64,000 bases of DNA from Mycolicibacter engbaekii (GTDB taxonomy: Bacteria > Actinomycetota > Actinomycetes > Mycobacteriales > Mycobacteriaceae). The position numbers and the translations under genes were made by a program. The first letter of the stretch is position 1. Every line of letters starts with the position of its first letter. Below are positions 8,919 through 20,142 of the stretch, piece after piece. The notes below the pieces were generated by a model. The model ran no database searches. It was not told the DNA's origin and was given only the letters and a program-made list of their open reading frames with translations. Location of the stretch: NCBI RefSeq assembly GCF_002101585.1, contig NZ_LQOT01000044.1:44963-108962 (forward strand). Reading direction: 5' to 3'.

Positions 8919-10196
8919 CTATATGTCCGCAGAGGACAACACGGCAGCGCCGTACCACTGGCACAGCAGCAGGGCGATCTCGACGTCGAGACGGTCCTCG
9001 GCGATCGGGCGCCCGCGTCGCTCCACCGCCCGCTGCACCCGGTACTTCACCGTGTTGACATGCAGGTGAAGCTGTTCGCCGGCCGCTTTGAAGCTGGACC
9101 CGGTCCGCAGGAACACCCGCAGCGTCTCGCGCAGCCGGCCGTCGGCCTCGGTCGCGCAGGCCAGCGGGCCGAGCACCTCGCCGACCCACGCCCGCGCGCC
9201 CGCCAGATTGTCGCCGCCGAGCAGCGCCGCAGCCGACAGTCCGGGGTCACCGGCCGCGCTGACGCGAGCGGCGGGTTCGCCGGCGGCGACCGCCAGCCGG
9301 TGCGCCGCCATCGCCTGCTGGTGTGAGCGACGGAAACCCTCGACACCGGCGAGCGGATCACCGATGGTCACCCAGGGCTCGTCGTCCGCGGCGAGCGCGC
9401 AGGCCCGGATCTGTTCCACCACATCGGTTTCGGCCGCCGACGGCAGCGGAAGCCAGGCCCATCCGCATGCGCTGTCGGCCGGAACGAACAGCGGCGCCCC
9501 GCGCACCGGCAGTGAGTCGGCCAGTTGCTTGACGAAACTCTCCGCTGCCGCCAGCCGGTCGCCGGCGGAGTCGGGATACCACACCACCACCCCCACATGG
9601 GTGCGTCGCAGCGGGTAGCGGATCGCGGTGGTCATGGCGTCGACGTCGAGGCTCTCGTCGGCAAGGATTTCGCGGACCCGCAACGCGCGCACCGCGTTTC
9701 GGCTCTCCAGCCAGCGCTCCCGCTCGGCCTGGTAGACGGCGGACACCTGTTGGGACATCTCGTCGACGTAGCCGAACATCAGCGTCGACATGCTGCCGAG
9801 GACGCTCAGGCTCAGATCGGGGTCCAGCTCGGCGGCACGGATCTCCGCCAGCACCAACTGCAGCGCCACCGAGTGGCCCAGCCGGTAGCCGCGCACCAAG
9901 GCGTTGACCGGCACCCCGCGCTGGGCCAGCCGGCGGGCATGCTCCAGAGCGACTGCGGGAGCCGCGATCTCGGTGACCGGGATGTTGTGGCGGATCGCCG
10001 AGAAGTACGCCTCGACATTGGCTGCGACGGTCTCATGCAGCAGTTGCAGCAGCGACGAGTCGCTGGTCAGGTCCGGCGACTGCTTGGCAACCAGATCCTC
10101 GATCACCGCGATCGTCTCGGCCAGGCGATCGTAGAGGCGCTGCGAGATGGCGATCGCGGCCTCGGCGACGTTCGCGTCGTCGGTGGGAGCGGCCAT
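8919..10196 (-). CDS. PucR/CdaR-family transcriptional regulator
   Basis: A 425-residue regulator. The C-terminal 60 residues form the PucR-type helix-turn-helix (LRVFLRTGSSFKAAGEQLHLHVNTVKYRVQRAVERRGR), and a GGDEF-like/CdaR central region precedes it. There is no recognisable N-terminal ligand domain beyond a helical region. It sits directly upstream of alkB on the same strand, so control of the alkane module is a reasonable inference. The usual mycobacterial alkB regulator is a TetR protein encoded downstream, which is absent here. Inducer unknown. Confidence 0.85.
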   Translation of the reverse strand: MAAPTDDANVAEAAIAISQRLYDRLAETIAVIEDLVAKQSPDLTSDSSLLQLLHETVAANVEAYFSAIRHNIPVTEIAAPAVALEHARRLAQRGVPVNALVRGYRLGHSVALQLVLAEIRAAELDPDLSLSVLGSMSTLMFGYVDEMSQQVSAVYQAERERWLESRNAVRALRVREILADESLDVDAMTTAIRYPLRRTHVGVVVWYPDSAGDRLAAAESFVKQLADSLPVRGAPLFVPADSACGWAWLPLPSAAETDVVEQIRACALAADDEPWVTIGDPLAGVEGFRRSHQQAMAAHRLAVAAGEPAARVSAAGDPGLSAAALLGGDNLAGARAWVGEVLGPLACATEADGRLRETLRVFLRTGSSFKAAGEQLHLHVNTVKYRVQRAVERRGRPIAEDRLDVEIALLLCQWYGAAVLSSADI

Positions 10197-10248
10197 AGCC
10201 AGACCGTAGTCGCCGGCTCGGCGATTGCAACGCGCCGGGCGACGCGGC

Positions 10249-10974
10249 TCAGGCCCGCCGGGGTGCGGCCAGCCGCTCCCGGCGCAGCAGGTTCACTTCC
10301 GGCAGCTCCAGGGCGGGCAGGTCGCCGACCACCTTCGACAGCAGCAGATCCGCCAGCTCGGGGTTACGGGCCAGGCACGGGCCGTGCAGATAGGTGGCCA
10401 CGACGCTGCCCTGCACCGCGCCGTCGTAGCCGTCGCCGTCCCGGTTGCCGGCGCCCTTGGTGACCGCACTGAGCGGCGCGGCGTCCGGTCCCAACACGGT
10501 GCCGCCACGGTGGTTCTCGAACCCGGTCAGCGGCGCGCTCAACCCCGCCAGCAGCGGGGTGGCCACCACTTCGCCGATGCTGCGCGACTCCTGCGGCGAG
10601 GTGGTCACGTCGAGCAGCCCGACCCCGTCGACCCGCTCCCCGGCCGAGGTCTCATACCAGTGCCCGAGCACCTGGATGGCTGCGCAGATCGCCAGCACGG
10701 GCGCGCCGCGTGCGGCCGCGCGCTGCAACCCCGGGTGGGTGATCAGATGCCGGGTGGCCAGCCGCTGCGCGTAGTCCTCGGCGCCGCCCAGGGTGTAGAG
10801 GTCCAAGGATTCGGGCACCGGCTCGGCCAGGGTGATCTCGACGATCTCGGCGGGGATGCCGCGCAGCAGCAGTCGCTGCCGCAGCACCACGGCGTTGCCG
10901 CCGTCGCCGTAGGTGCCCATCACGTCGGGCAGCACCAGCCCGATCCGCACGGTGCTGATCGCGCTGTCAGCCAT
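10249..10974 (-). CDS. gatD: Lipid II isoglutaminyl synthase, glutaminase subunit GatD
   Basis: A 241-residue class I glutamine amidotransferase (CobQ-like). It releases ammonia from glutamine for the MurT partner, which amidates the D-glutamate of peptidoglycan stem peptides. The nucleophile Cys97 lies in APVLAICAAIQVLG, and the catalytic histidine is likely the one in VATYLHGPCLARNPELAD near residue 195. The start overlaps the stop of murT by 8 nt. Counterpart of Rv3713. Confidence 0.94.
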   Translation of the reverse strand: MADSAISTVRIGLVLPDVMGTYGDGGNAVVLRQRLLLRGIPAEIVEITLAEPVPESLDLYTLGGAEDYAQRLATRHLITHPGLQRAAARGAPVLAICAAIQVLGHWYETSAGERVDGVGLLDVTTSPQESRSIGEVVATPLLAGLSAPLTGFENHRGGTVLGPDAAPLSAVTKGAGNRDGDGYDGAVQGSVVATYLHGPCLARNPELADLLLSKVVGDLPALELPEVNLLRRERLAAPRRA

Positions 10975-12193
10975 TGCCCAGCCTCCGCTGCAGTTGCAGG
11001 AACGCGGTGTAGTTGGCGACTACCTCGACCGGCCCGGGTGGGCAGGATGCGATCGCCGCCAGGGTGTCGTGCACCAGCGTGTGCGCCACCCCGGCATAGC
11101 CGAGCCGCACCGCCAGATCGGTGCCGCGCTCACCGGCGGCCACCACGTGGACACCCTCGAAGTGTTCGAACCGGACGTCCCACAGCCACGAGAGGTCTTC
11201 GCCGTCGGGCACCTGCCCGTTGACGGCGATCACCACCCCGGCAGCATGCTTGTCGACCATCGACAGGGCTTCCTGCCAACCGGCCGGGTTCTTGGCCAGC
11301 AGCATCCGCACGGTGTGGTCGCCCACCTGGATGCTGCGGTAGCGGCCGGCCACCTCGTCGACCGCGGACACCGCCGCCACCGCTTTGGCGGGATCGGCGC
11401 CCAGCGCCACCGCCGCCGCGACGGCCTGGGCGGCGTTGCCGCGGTTGACGGTGCCGGGCAGCGCCAGATGCATGGGCAGCACCAGGCCGTCCGGTCCGTA
11501 CAGGGAGTCGTCGTCGAACCACCACTGCGGGGTGGGGCGGCTGAATTCGCTGCCCGTCGAGCGCCAGTGCTCCTCGAGGCGATCGATCACCTCGCCGCTG
11601 CGCGGGCAGCTGACCGAGTCGCCGGACCAGCCGGCGCGTGCGGAGACCCAGACCACGTTGGGGCAGTCGTAGGCGGCCGAGGTCATCAGGACGTCGTCGC
11701 AGTTGGCGACCACCACGGTCTGCGGGTGACGCGCCAGTCCCATGCGCAGGGCGCGTTCCACGGCGTTGATCTCGCCGACGCGGTCCAGCTGGTCCCGCGA
11801 CAGGTTGAGCAGCACCACCACGGCCGGTGACACCGCGTCGGCGACGTGCGGGACATGCATCTCGTCGACTTCGAGCGCCGCCAGTTGCGCGCCCCGGTCG
11901 GCGGCCAGCGCCGCCACCAGCCCGGCGTCCATGTTGGCGCCCTCGGCATTGGTGGCCACCGCGCCCAGATCCTGCAGGGCAGCGGCCAGCATGCGGGTGG
12001 TGGTGGACTTGCCGTTGGTGCCGGTGACGATGGCGGTGCGCCGCCCCGTCCCGAGCTGACGCAGGATCGAGCGGTCCAGGGTCATGGCGACCAGTCCGCC
12101 GATCATCGCGCCGGCCCCGCGCCCGGTCACCCGCGACGCCCACCGGGCACTCGCCCCGGCGGCCAGCGCCATGCGTCCGCGGGCGGTGATCAT
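10967..12193 (-). CDS. murT: Lipid II isoglutaminyl synthase, Mur-ligase subunit MurT
   Basis: A 408-residue Mur-ligase-like ATPase that forms the amidating complex with GatD. The P-loop TGTNGKSTTT is at residues 58-67, followed by the Mur central domain (EVDEMHVPHV, NLSRDQLDR) and a C-terminal DUF1727 domain that docks GatD. Between them, around 185-210, only two of the cysteines usual in the Cys4 insert of firmicute MurT are seen. Divergent from the DnaQ-like gene. Counterpart of Rv3712. Confidence 0.94.
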   Translation of the reverse strand: MITARGRMALAAGASARWASRVTGRGAGAMIGGLVAMTLDRSILRQLGTGRRTAIVTGTNGKSTTTRMLAAALQDLGAVATNAEGANMDAGLVAALAADRGAQLAALEVDEMHVPHVADAVSPAVVVLLNLSRDQLDRVGEINAVERALRMGLARHPQTVVVANCDDVLMTSAAYDCPNVVWVSARAGWSGDSVSCPRSGEVIDRLEEHWRSTGSEFSRPTPQWWFDDDSLYGPDGLVLPMHLALPGTVNRGNAAQAVAAAVALGADPAKAVAAVSAVDEVAGRYRSIQVGDHTVRMLLAKNPAGWQEALSMVDKHAAGVVIAVNGQVPDGEDLSWLWDVRFEHFEGVHVVAAGERGTDLAVRLGYAGVAHTLVHDTLAAIASCPPGPVEVVANYTAFLQLQRRLGNG

Positions 12194-12302
12194 GGCCTGA
12201 TTTTAGGGTGGCGGCAAGCCCGGGGCGTGCGCCGGGCAGTTCGAGCGGCGACACGGGCGGCGGCACCCCGTCTGGGACTCCCCGTCATGCCATCCTCGTC
12301 AC

Positions 12303-13292
12303 ATGAGTGCTCGGTGGGGCCGCCCGGCCCGCGAAACCGGCGACGGTTGGGTGGTCGTCGACGTCGAGACATCGGGCTTTCGGCCCGGGCAGGCCCGGGT
12401 GCTCAGCCTCGCCGCGCTGGTGCTCGACCCGCAGGGCCGGGTGGAACATTCGGTGTCGCATCTGGTGAATCCCGGTACCGACCCGGGCCCCACCCACGTG
12501 CACGGGCTGACCGCCGAGATGCTGGCGGGGCAGCCACGATTCGCCGACGTCGTCGACGAGGTCGCCGCGCTGCTGCCGGGGCGCACTCTGGTGGCCCACA
12601 ACGTGACGTTCGACTACACGTTCCTGGCGGCCGAAGCCGAGATGGCCGGTGCAGAACTGCCCGTCGACTCGGTGATGTGCACTTTGGAGCTGGCCCGCCG
12701 GCTGGACCTGGGTCTGCCCAACCTGCGGTTGCAGACGCTGGCCGCGCACTGGGGCGTGGTCGCGACCCGGGCGCATGACGCACTCGATGACGCCCGGGTG
12801 CTGGCCGGGGTGCTCCAGCCCGCGCTGCAGCGGGCCCGGGAACGCGACGTGTGGCTGCCGGTGCGGCCGGTGAGCCGCCGCCGCTGGCCCAACGGCCGGA
12901 TCACCCACGACGAACTGCGGCCGCTGAAGGCCCTGGCCTCGCGGATGCCGTGTGCGTACCTCAACCCGGGCCGCTATGTGCGGGGGCGCCCGCTGGTGCA
13001 GGGCATGCGGGTGGCGCTGTCGGCGGAGTGCACCCGCACGCACGAGGAACTCGTGGAACGCATCCTGCACGCCGGCCTGGCCTACAGCGACGTCGTCGAT
13101 GCCCACACCTCGCTGGTGATCTGCAACGAGGAGCGGCCCGAGCAGGGCAAGGGCTACCTGGCGCGCGAGCTGGGTGTGCCGACGGTCTCCGACCGCGACT
13201 TCATGGCCTGCGTCGAGCGGGTGGTTGACGGCACCGGCATCGAGGAGTTCGTCGACGCCGGTGCGGCCGGTGAGCAGATTTCGCTGTTCTGA
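12303..13292 (+). CDS. DnaQ-like 3'-5' exonuclease with C-terminal BRCT domain
   Basis: A 329-residue protein. The DEDDh exonuclease domain has Exo I at VVDVETSGF (about 18-26), Exo II at LVAHNVTFDYTFL (about 98-110) and Exo III at THAHDALDDARVL (about 158-168). A BRCT domain follows at about 235-325 (GMRVALSAE...LVICNEE...KGYLARELGVPTVS). This architecture is that of the Rv3711c epsilon-like protein. In mycobacteria replicative proofreading is mainly by the PHP domain of DnaE1, so a repair or accessory role is likely. Confidence 0.9.
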   Translation: MSARWGRPARETGDGWVVVDVETSGFRPGQARVLSLAALVLDPQGRVEHSVSHLVNPGTDPGPTHVHGLTAEMLAGQPRFADVVDEVAALLPGRTLVAHNVTFDYTFLAAEAEMAGAELPVDSVMCTLELARRLDLGLPNLRLQTLAAHWGVVATRAHDALDDARVLAGVLQPALQRARERDVWLPVRPVSRRRWPNGRITHDELRPLKALASRMPCAYLNPGRYVRGRPLVQGMRVALSAECTRTHEELVERILHAGLAYSDVVDAHTSLVICNEERPEQGKGYLARELGVPTVSDRDFMACVERVVDGTGIEEFVDAGAAGEQISLF

Positions 13293-13360
13293 CGCAACTT
13301 CCTCGTCCGTCACTGCAGCCGCTTCTGCCTCGACTGTCAGCGCTGGGCGGGCGTAATGCG

Positions 13361-13431
13361 TGTGCCCGCCTCTGAGCGACAACCCCGACAACCACCGCCG
13401 TGGCGGCCGTTGTCGCTCAGAGGTGGGCGCA
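13361..13431. terminator. Long palindrome between convergent dnaQ-like gene and leuA
   Basis: Arms 13361-13383 and 13409-13431 are inverted copies, 21 of 23 positions complementary. The two exceptions are G-U pairs in plus-strand RNA. The 25-nt loop holds its own CCGCC/GGCGG hairpin. Both flanking genes end here, so transcription termination is the likely role. There is no T-tract, which is usual in mycobacteria. Confidence 0.65.
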
Positions 13432-13496
13432 GGTCACCCAGCCGATCCGCGGTTGCCCATGGGGCGGATGTGGCGCTGGGGAACTGTTGGGGAACT

Positions 13497-15395
<1,899 letters not shown>

Positions 15396-15399
15396 CTGG

Positions 15400-15468
15400 T
15401 CAGACCCCGTCGCGGCGTCCGAGCAGGAGCGCGCGCAGCACGTCGAAGAGTTTACACGCCGATGGCAT
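15400..15468 (-). CDS. leuL: Leucine-rich leader peptide of leuA
   Basis: A 22-codon frame upstream of leuA, beginning [17 protein letters not shown] and ending RRDGV. It has five leucine codons, three of them consecutive (CTC CTG CTC), shortly before the stop. Leader peptides with a run of leucine codons followed by arginine are known ahead of actinobacterial leuA genes. Ribosome stalling on these codons at low charged tRNA-Leu would free the downstream attenuator to antiterminate. The ribosome binding site is weak and the exact start is uncertain. Confidence 0.6.
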   Translation of the reverse strand: MPSACKLFDVLRALLLGRRDGV

Positions 15469-15590
15469 GGCCCCGGCGCGATGTCCTCGCACGATGCCGC
15501 TCCGGAGGCCGAGTGAACGGGCGAAATGCTTCCCCTATCCTTGTTGAGGTTATAGAGGCCCGATCAGTCAAATCGGCGGAAAGGACGACC

Positions 15591-16856
15591 GTGGCGCTCG
15601 TCGTGCAGAAATACGGCGGATCGTCGGTGGCCGACGCCGACCGGGTTCGTCGGGTCGCCGAGCGCATCGTCGAGACCAAAAGGGCCGGCAACGAGGTCGT
15701 GGTGGTCTGTTCGGCGATGGGCGACACCACCGACGACCTGCTGGACCTGGCGCAGCAGGTCTGCTCCGCGCCGCCGGCCCGTGAGCTGGACATGTTGCTG
15801 ACCGCCGGGGAGCGGATCTCCAATGCGCTGGTGGCCATGGCCGTCGAGGAGCTGGGCTGCAACGCGCGTTCCTTCACCGGCTCGCAGGCCGGCGTCATCA
15901 CCACCGGGGCCCACGGCAAGGCCAAGATCATCGACGTCACACCGGGCCGGCTGCAGGCCGCCCTCGGCGAGGACCAGGTGGTGCTGGTCGCCGGCTTCCA
16001 GGGCGTCAGCCAGGACACCAAGGACGTCACCACGTTGGGCCGCGGCGGCTCGGACACCACCGCGGTGGCCCTGGCCGCGGCGCTGCACGCCGATGTCTGC
16101 GAGATCTACACCGATGTCGACGGCATCTTCAGCGCCGACCCGCGCATCGTGCCCAACGCCAAGCGCCTGGACACCGTCACCTTCGAGGAGATGCTCGAAC
16201 TCGCCGCCTGCGGCGCCAAGGTGCTCATGCTGCGCTGCGTGGAATACGCCCGCCGCTACCACCTGCCCATCCACGTCCGGTCCTCCTACTCGGACAAGCC
16301 CGGCACCATCGTTTCCGGATCGATCAAGGACATCCCCATGGAAGACGCCATCCTGACCGGAGTCGCGCACGACCGCAGCGAAGCCAAGGTGACCGTGGTC
16401 GGCATCCCCGACCTGCCCGGCTACGCCGCCAAGATCTTCCGGGCCGTCGCCGACGCCGACATCAACATCGACATGGTGCTGCAGAACGTCTCCAAGGTCG
16501 AGGACGGCAAGACCGACATCACCTTCACCTGCCCCCGCGACAACGGCCCGGCCGCGGTGGCCAAGCTGGAGTCGCTCAAGAGCGAGATCGGCTTCGCCGA
16601 GGTGCTCTACGACGCCAAGGTGGGCAAGGTGTCGCTGATCGGCGCCGGGATGCGCAGCCACCCGGGTGTGACGGCCACGTTCTGCGAGACGCTGGCCGAC
16701 AACGGGGTCAACATCGACTTGATCTCCACCTCCGAGATCCGGATCTCGGTGCTGTGCGCCGAGGACGATCTGGACAAGGCCGTCGTCGCCCTGCACGAGG
16801 CGTTCGCGCTCGGCAGCGACGAGGCGGCCACCGTCTACGGCGGGACGGGGCGCTAA
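15591..16856 (+). CDS. ask: Aspartokinase Ask (LysC), alpha and internal beta products
   Basis: A 421-residue aspartate kinase, the first step to lysine/diaminopimelate, methionine and threonine. The kinase motif VQKYGGSSV is at 4-12, with [11 protein letters not shown] near 145-155 and two ACT domains from about residue 260. The GTG start at 15591 follows GGAAAGGA. An in-frame ATG at 16338 would give a 172-residue C-terminal product, the length reported for the beta subunit of mycobacterial and corynebacterial aspartokinases. The stop codon abuts the asd start. Confidence 0.97.
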   Translation: MALVVQKYGGSSVADADRVRRVAERIVETKRAGNEVVVVCSAMGDTTDDLLDLAQQVCSAPPARELDMLLTAGERISNALVAMAVEELGCNARSFTGSQAGVITTGAHGKAKIIDVTPGRLQAALGEDQVVLVAGFQGVSQDTKDVTTLGRGGSDTTAVALAAALHADVCEIYTDVDGIFSADPRIVPNAKRLDTVTFEEMLELAACGAKVLMLRCVEYARRYHLPIHVRSSYSDKPGTIVSGSIKDIPMEDAILTGVAHDRSEAKVTVVGIPDLPGYAAKIFRAVADADINIDMVLQNVSKVEDGKTDITFTCPRDNGPAAVAKLESLKSEIGFAEVLYDAKVGKVSLIGAGMRSHPGVTATFCETLADNGVNIDLISTSEIRISVLCAEDDLDKAVVALHEAFALGSDEAATVYGGTGR

Positions 16857-17903
<1,047 letters not shown>

Positions 17904-17920
17904 CGCGGCTCCCCCCAGGC

Positions 17921-17980
17921 GCCGAACGTGTACTCAGCCCGAAATTCTCCAGGATTTTTCGGGCTGAATACACGCTCGGC
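17921..17980. repeat. Long palindrome overlapping the 5' end of the DUF4185 gene
   Basis: Arms 17921-17943 and 17958-17980 are inverted copies matching at 21 of 23 positions, with a 14-nt loop. Here the two exceptions would be G-U pairs only in minus-strand RNA. It lies just after asd and runs through the apparent start of the next gene. Arm length and mismatch number equal those of the palindrome at 13361-13431, but the sequences differ. Confidence 0.65.
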
Positions 17981-19109
17981 GGGGTCGGCGGTGATGGCAC
18001 TGCTGTTGGCGCTGCCCGCGACGGCGCACGCCGAGCCGCCCGCACCCATCCCGCGTCCGGTGCTGTGGCCGCTCGCCGAGGGCCAAGTGGTGCGCATCGG
18101 CCCCACCGCCGGAACCGGCACGCCCACCGGCGATTACGGGATCGGCGCCACCGACCTGTGCGAGTTCATGGAGTTCCCCAGCGCGGTGCTGCAGATCTGC
18201 GGCGACAGCTTCGCAGGGCAGGGCGTGGGCTACGGCGGCTGGTATTCGCCGATCGCGCTGCGCGCCGATCCCGACTCGGTGGATGACCCCGCCGGGGTGC
18301 GCTACACCGGGGTGCTGGGAGTGGACAAGCCGCTGCTCGCCGACCCGGCGCCGGTGGGCGCAAACCAACTGCCGGCCGGGATCGTGTCGATCAACCGGAC
18401 CAACTATCTGCTGGTGACCACCGCGAAGATGCTGGTGCCACAGAGCTCGCGGCTGGTGAAAGCCGATCCGGCGCAACCGGGTTGGCAGACGGTTCCCGGA
18501 TCGGTGCGACCGGCCTCCTATCAGGATCACGGCCAGTCCCAGATCAGCGGCTACTACGACCCGGTGCCGACGCCGGACTCGGCCACCGGCTGGGTGTACA
18601 TCGTCGCCAACAACTTCGACCGCAGCGCCGCGGTGACGCTCTACCGGGTCGCCCCGGCCCGGTTCACCGACCGCAGCGCCTGGCAGGGCTGGTCGGCGAG
18701 CGCCGGCTGGGGACATCCGCCCACACCGCTGTGGAACGACCAGATCGGTGAGCTCAGCCTGCGCCAGGTCGACGGCAAGCCGGTGCTGTCCTACTTCAAC
18801 GGCACCACCGGCAACATGGAGGTGCGGGTCGCCTACGAGCCGACCGGGCTGGGCACCGCCCCGGTGACCACGGTGGTCCAGCATGCCGAGTGGCCGGATC
18901 CGCCGGTGCCCGTCGAGACCCTGCCGTCACCGTTCGACAACCGCCTGGCTCAGCCCTACGGCGGCTACATCTCCCCGGGATCGACGCTGGACGAGCTGCG
19001 GGTGTTCGTCAGCCAATGGAACACCCAGCCGCGGGACCGGGCGCCCTATCGGGTCATCCAGTTCGCGGTCAACCCGTTCAAGCCCTGGTCGGTCAGTCCA
19101 CCGTCGTGA
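17928..19109 (+). CDS. Secreted DUF4185 domain protein (Rv3707c-like)
   Basis: A protein of up to 393 residues. A hydrophobic stretch MALLLALPATAHA near residues 23-35 ending in AHA resembles a signal peptide. The exported part has a beta-propeller-like pattern typical of DUF4185 proteins (repeated W/Y-rich strands, NYLLVTTAKM, GWVYIVANNF, PVLSYFNGTTGNMEVR, DELRVFVSQWNT). Function is not established. The start is uncertain: the GTG at 17928 gives a positively charged signal-peptide N-region but lies inside a palindrome, while the GTG at 17991 would leave a very short signal. The 3' end overlaps the convergent formate dehydrogenase membrane gene by 17 nt. Confidence 0.8.
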   Translation: MYSARNSPGFFGLNTRSAGSAVMALLLALPATAHAEPPAPIPRPVLWPLAEGQVVRIGPTAGTGTPTGDYGIGATDLCEFMEFPSAVLQICGDSFAGQGVGYGGWYSPIALRADPDSVDDPAGVRYTGVLGVDKPLLADPAPVGANQLPAGIVSINRTNYLLVTTAKMLVPQSSRLVKADPAQPGWQTVPGSVRPASYQDHGQSQISGYYDPVPTPDSATGWVYIVANNFDRSAAVTLYRVAPARFTDRSAWQGWSASAGWGHPPTPLWNDQIGELSLRQVDGKPVLSYFNGTTGNMEVRVAYEPTGLGTAPVTTVVQHAEWPDPPVPVETLPSPFDNRLAQPYGGYISPGSTLDELRVFVSQWNTQPRDRAPYRVIQFAVNPFKPWSVSPPS

Positions 19110-20142
19110 TCGAGTCCCCGGTGATGCCGGCGGCACGGCGCGCCGCCAGCCGGCGCTTCTGCGGCTCGATGGTGTAGCGCGGGTCCTTCGCCGAGGCCAT
19201 GCCGGCCTCGAAGATCCCGAACCGGGTCAGCGCCGAGGCGCCCAGCAGCGCCAGGCCTGAGAGCGCCGCAAGGCCGCGGCGCCGCCCGCCCACCAGCGTC
19301 CCGAGCCCGCCGGCGATCGCCAGCCGTTCGCTCCACCGCAGCATCGCCCCGGCGCGGCCGCGCCGCAGCGGCTCGGCGGCGGTCGGGTCCATCCGGTGTT
19401 CCATGGCGCGCATCGCGATGAGGTCGCCGAGGACCCCGAGCACCGCCAAACGCCGGGCCGGCCCGGCCTCGCGCACCGGCGTGGTCAGCATCGCCAGACC
19501 GCCGGAGGCCAGGCCGGCCGAGCTGACGAACACGAACGGCAGGTCGCGGTGCGCGCCGTGCCAGGTCGGGGTCGCGGTGTCGCCGAGCAACACCGCGGTG
19601 TAAACGGCCAGCGGTGCGGCGAACACCCCGGCCTCCAGACCGGCCGGTCCCTCCGCGGCCCGCAGTGCGCCGCGCAGCGGCCCCAGGGGCAGCCGCCGGC
19701 CGGTCAGCCGATCCACCTCGGCGGCGGCCGCGACGCCGGTGCCCGCGCCGAACGCCGACAGGATCCACGAGCCCATGCTCATCGGCGAGGTCAACTTGAT
19801 GGTGCGCAGCATGTTCACGAAGCGCTCCGGGCGGCCCAGGTCGCTGATCAGGGCGGCAGTGCTCAGGCCCAGAGCGCCGAGAGCAGACAACCGGGCGTTG
19901 CGCCGCAACACCTTTCGGCCGGTGAGTTGGGCGCCGGCGGCCAGCAGCCCGGATCCGCCGGCCACGCCGCCCAGGAAGAGGTATGCGGCTATCTCGTGGG
20001 ACCACGGCGCCGGCTTGACCACCGGGCGCCCGTAGTAGGAGCTGAACTGCACGTCGGGAACCATCGCCATCTCGCGGCCACCGTCCCCGCCGCCGCGGCG
20101 CTTGCCGTCACCGCGGCGTGGCCCACCGGCGACCGCGCTCAT
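19093..20142 (-). CDS. Formate dehydrogenase membrane subunit, NrfD/PsrC-like
   Basis: A 349-residue polytopic membrane protein of the NrfD family, the quinone-reactive anchor in many molybdopterin oxidoreductases. Hydrophobic helices alternate with Arg-rich loops; the first helix carries IAAYLFLGGVAGGSG, and the PWSHEIAAYLFLGG segment is typical of NrfD. The C-terminus is cytoplasmic-like. The start overlaps the stop of the iron-sulfur subunit by 4 nt. In the complex it would pass electrons from the iron-sulfur subunit to menaquinone; this is inferred from family and context. Confidence 0.88.
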   Translation of the reverse strand: MSAVAGGPRRGDGKRRGGGDGGREMAMVPDVQFSSYYGRPVVKPAPWSHEIAAYLFLGGVAGGSGLLAAGAQLTGRKVLRRNARLSALGALGLSTAALISDLGRPERFVNMLRTIKLTSPMSMGSWILSAFGAGTGVAAAAEVDRLTGRRLPLGPLRGALRAAEGPAGLEAGVFAAPLAVYTAVLLGDTATPTWHGAHRDLPFVFVSSAGLASGGLAMLTTPVREAGPARRLAVLGVLGDLIAMRAMEHRMDPTAAEPLRRGRAGAMLRWSERLAIAGGLGTLVGGRRRGLAALSGLALLGASALTRFGIFEAGMASAKDPRYTIEPQKRRLAARRAAGITGDSITTVD

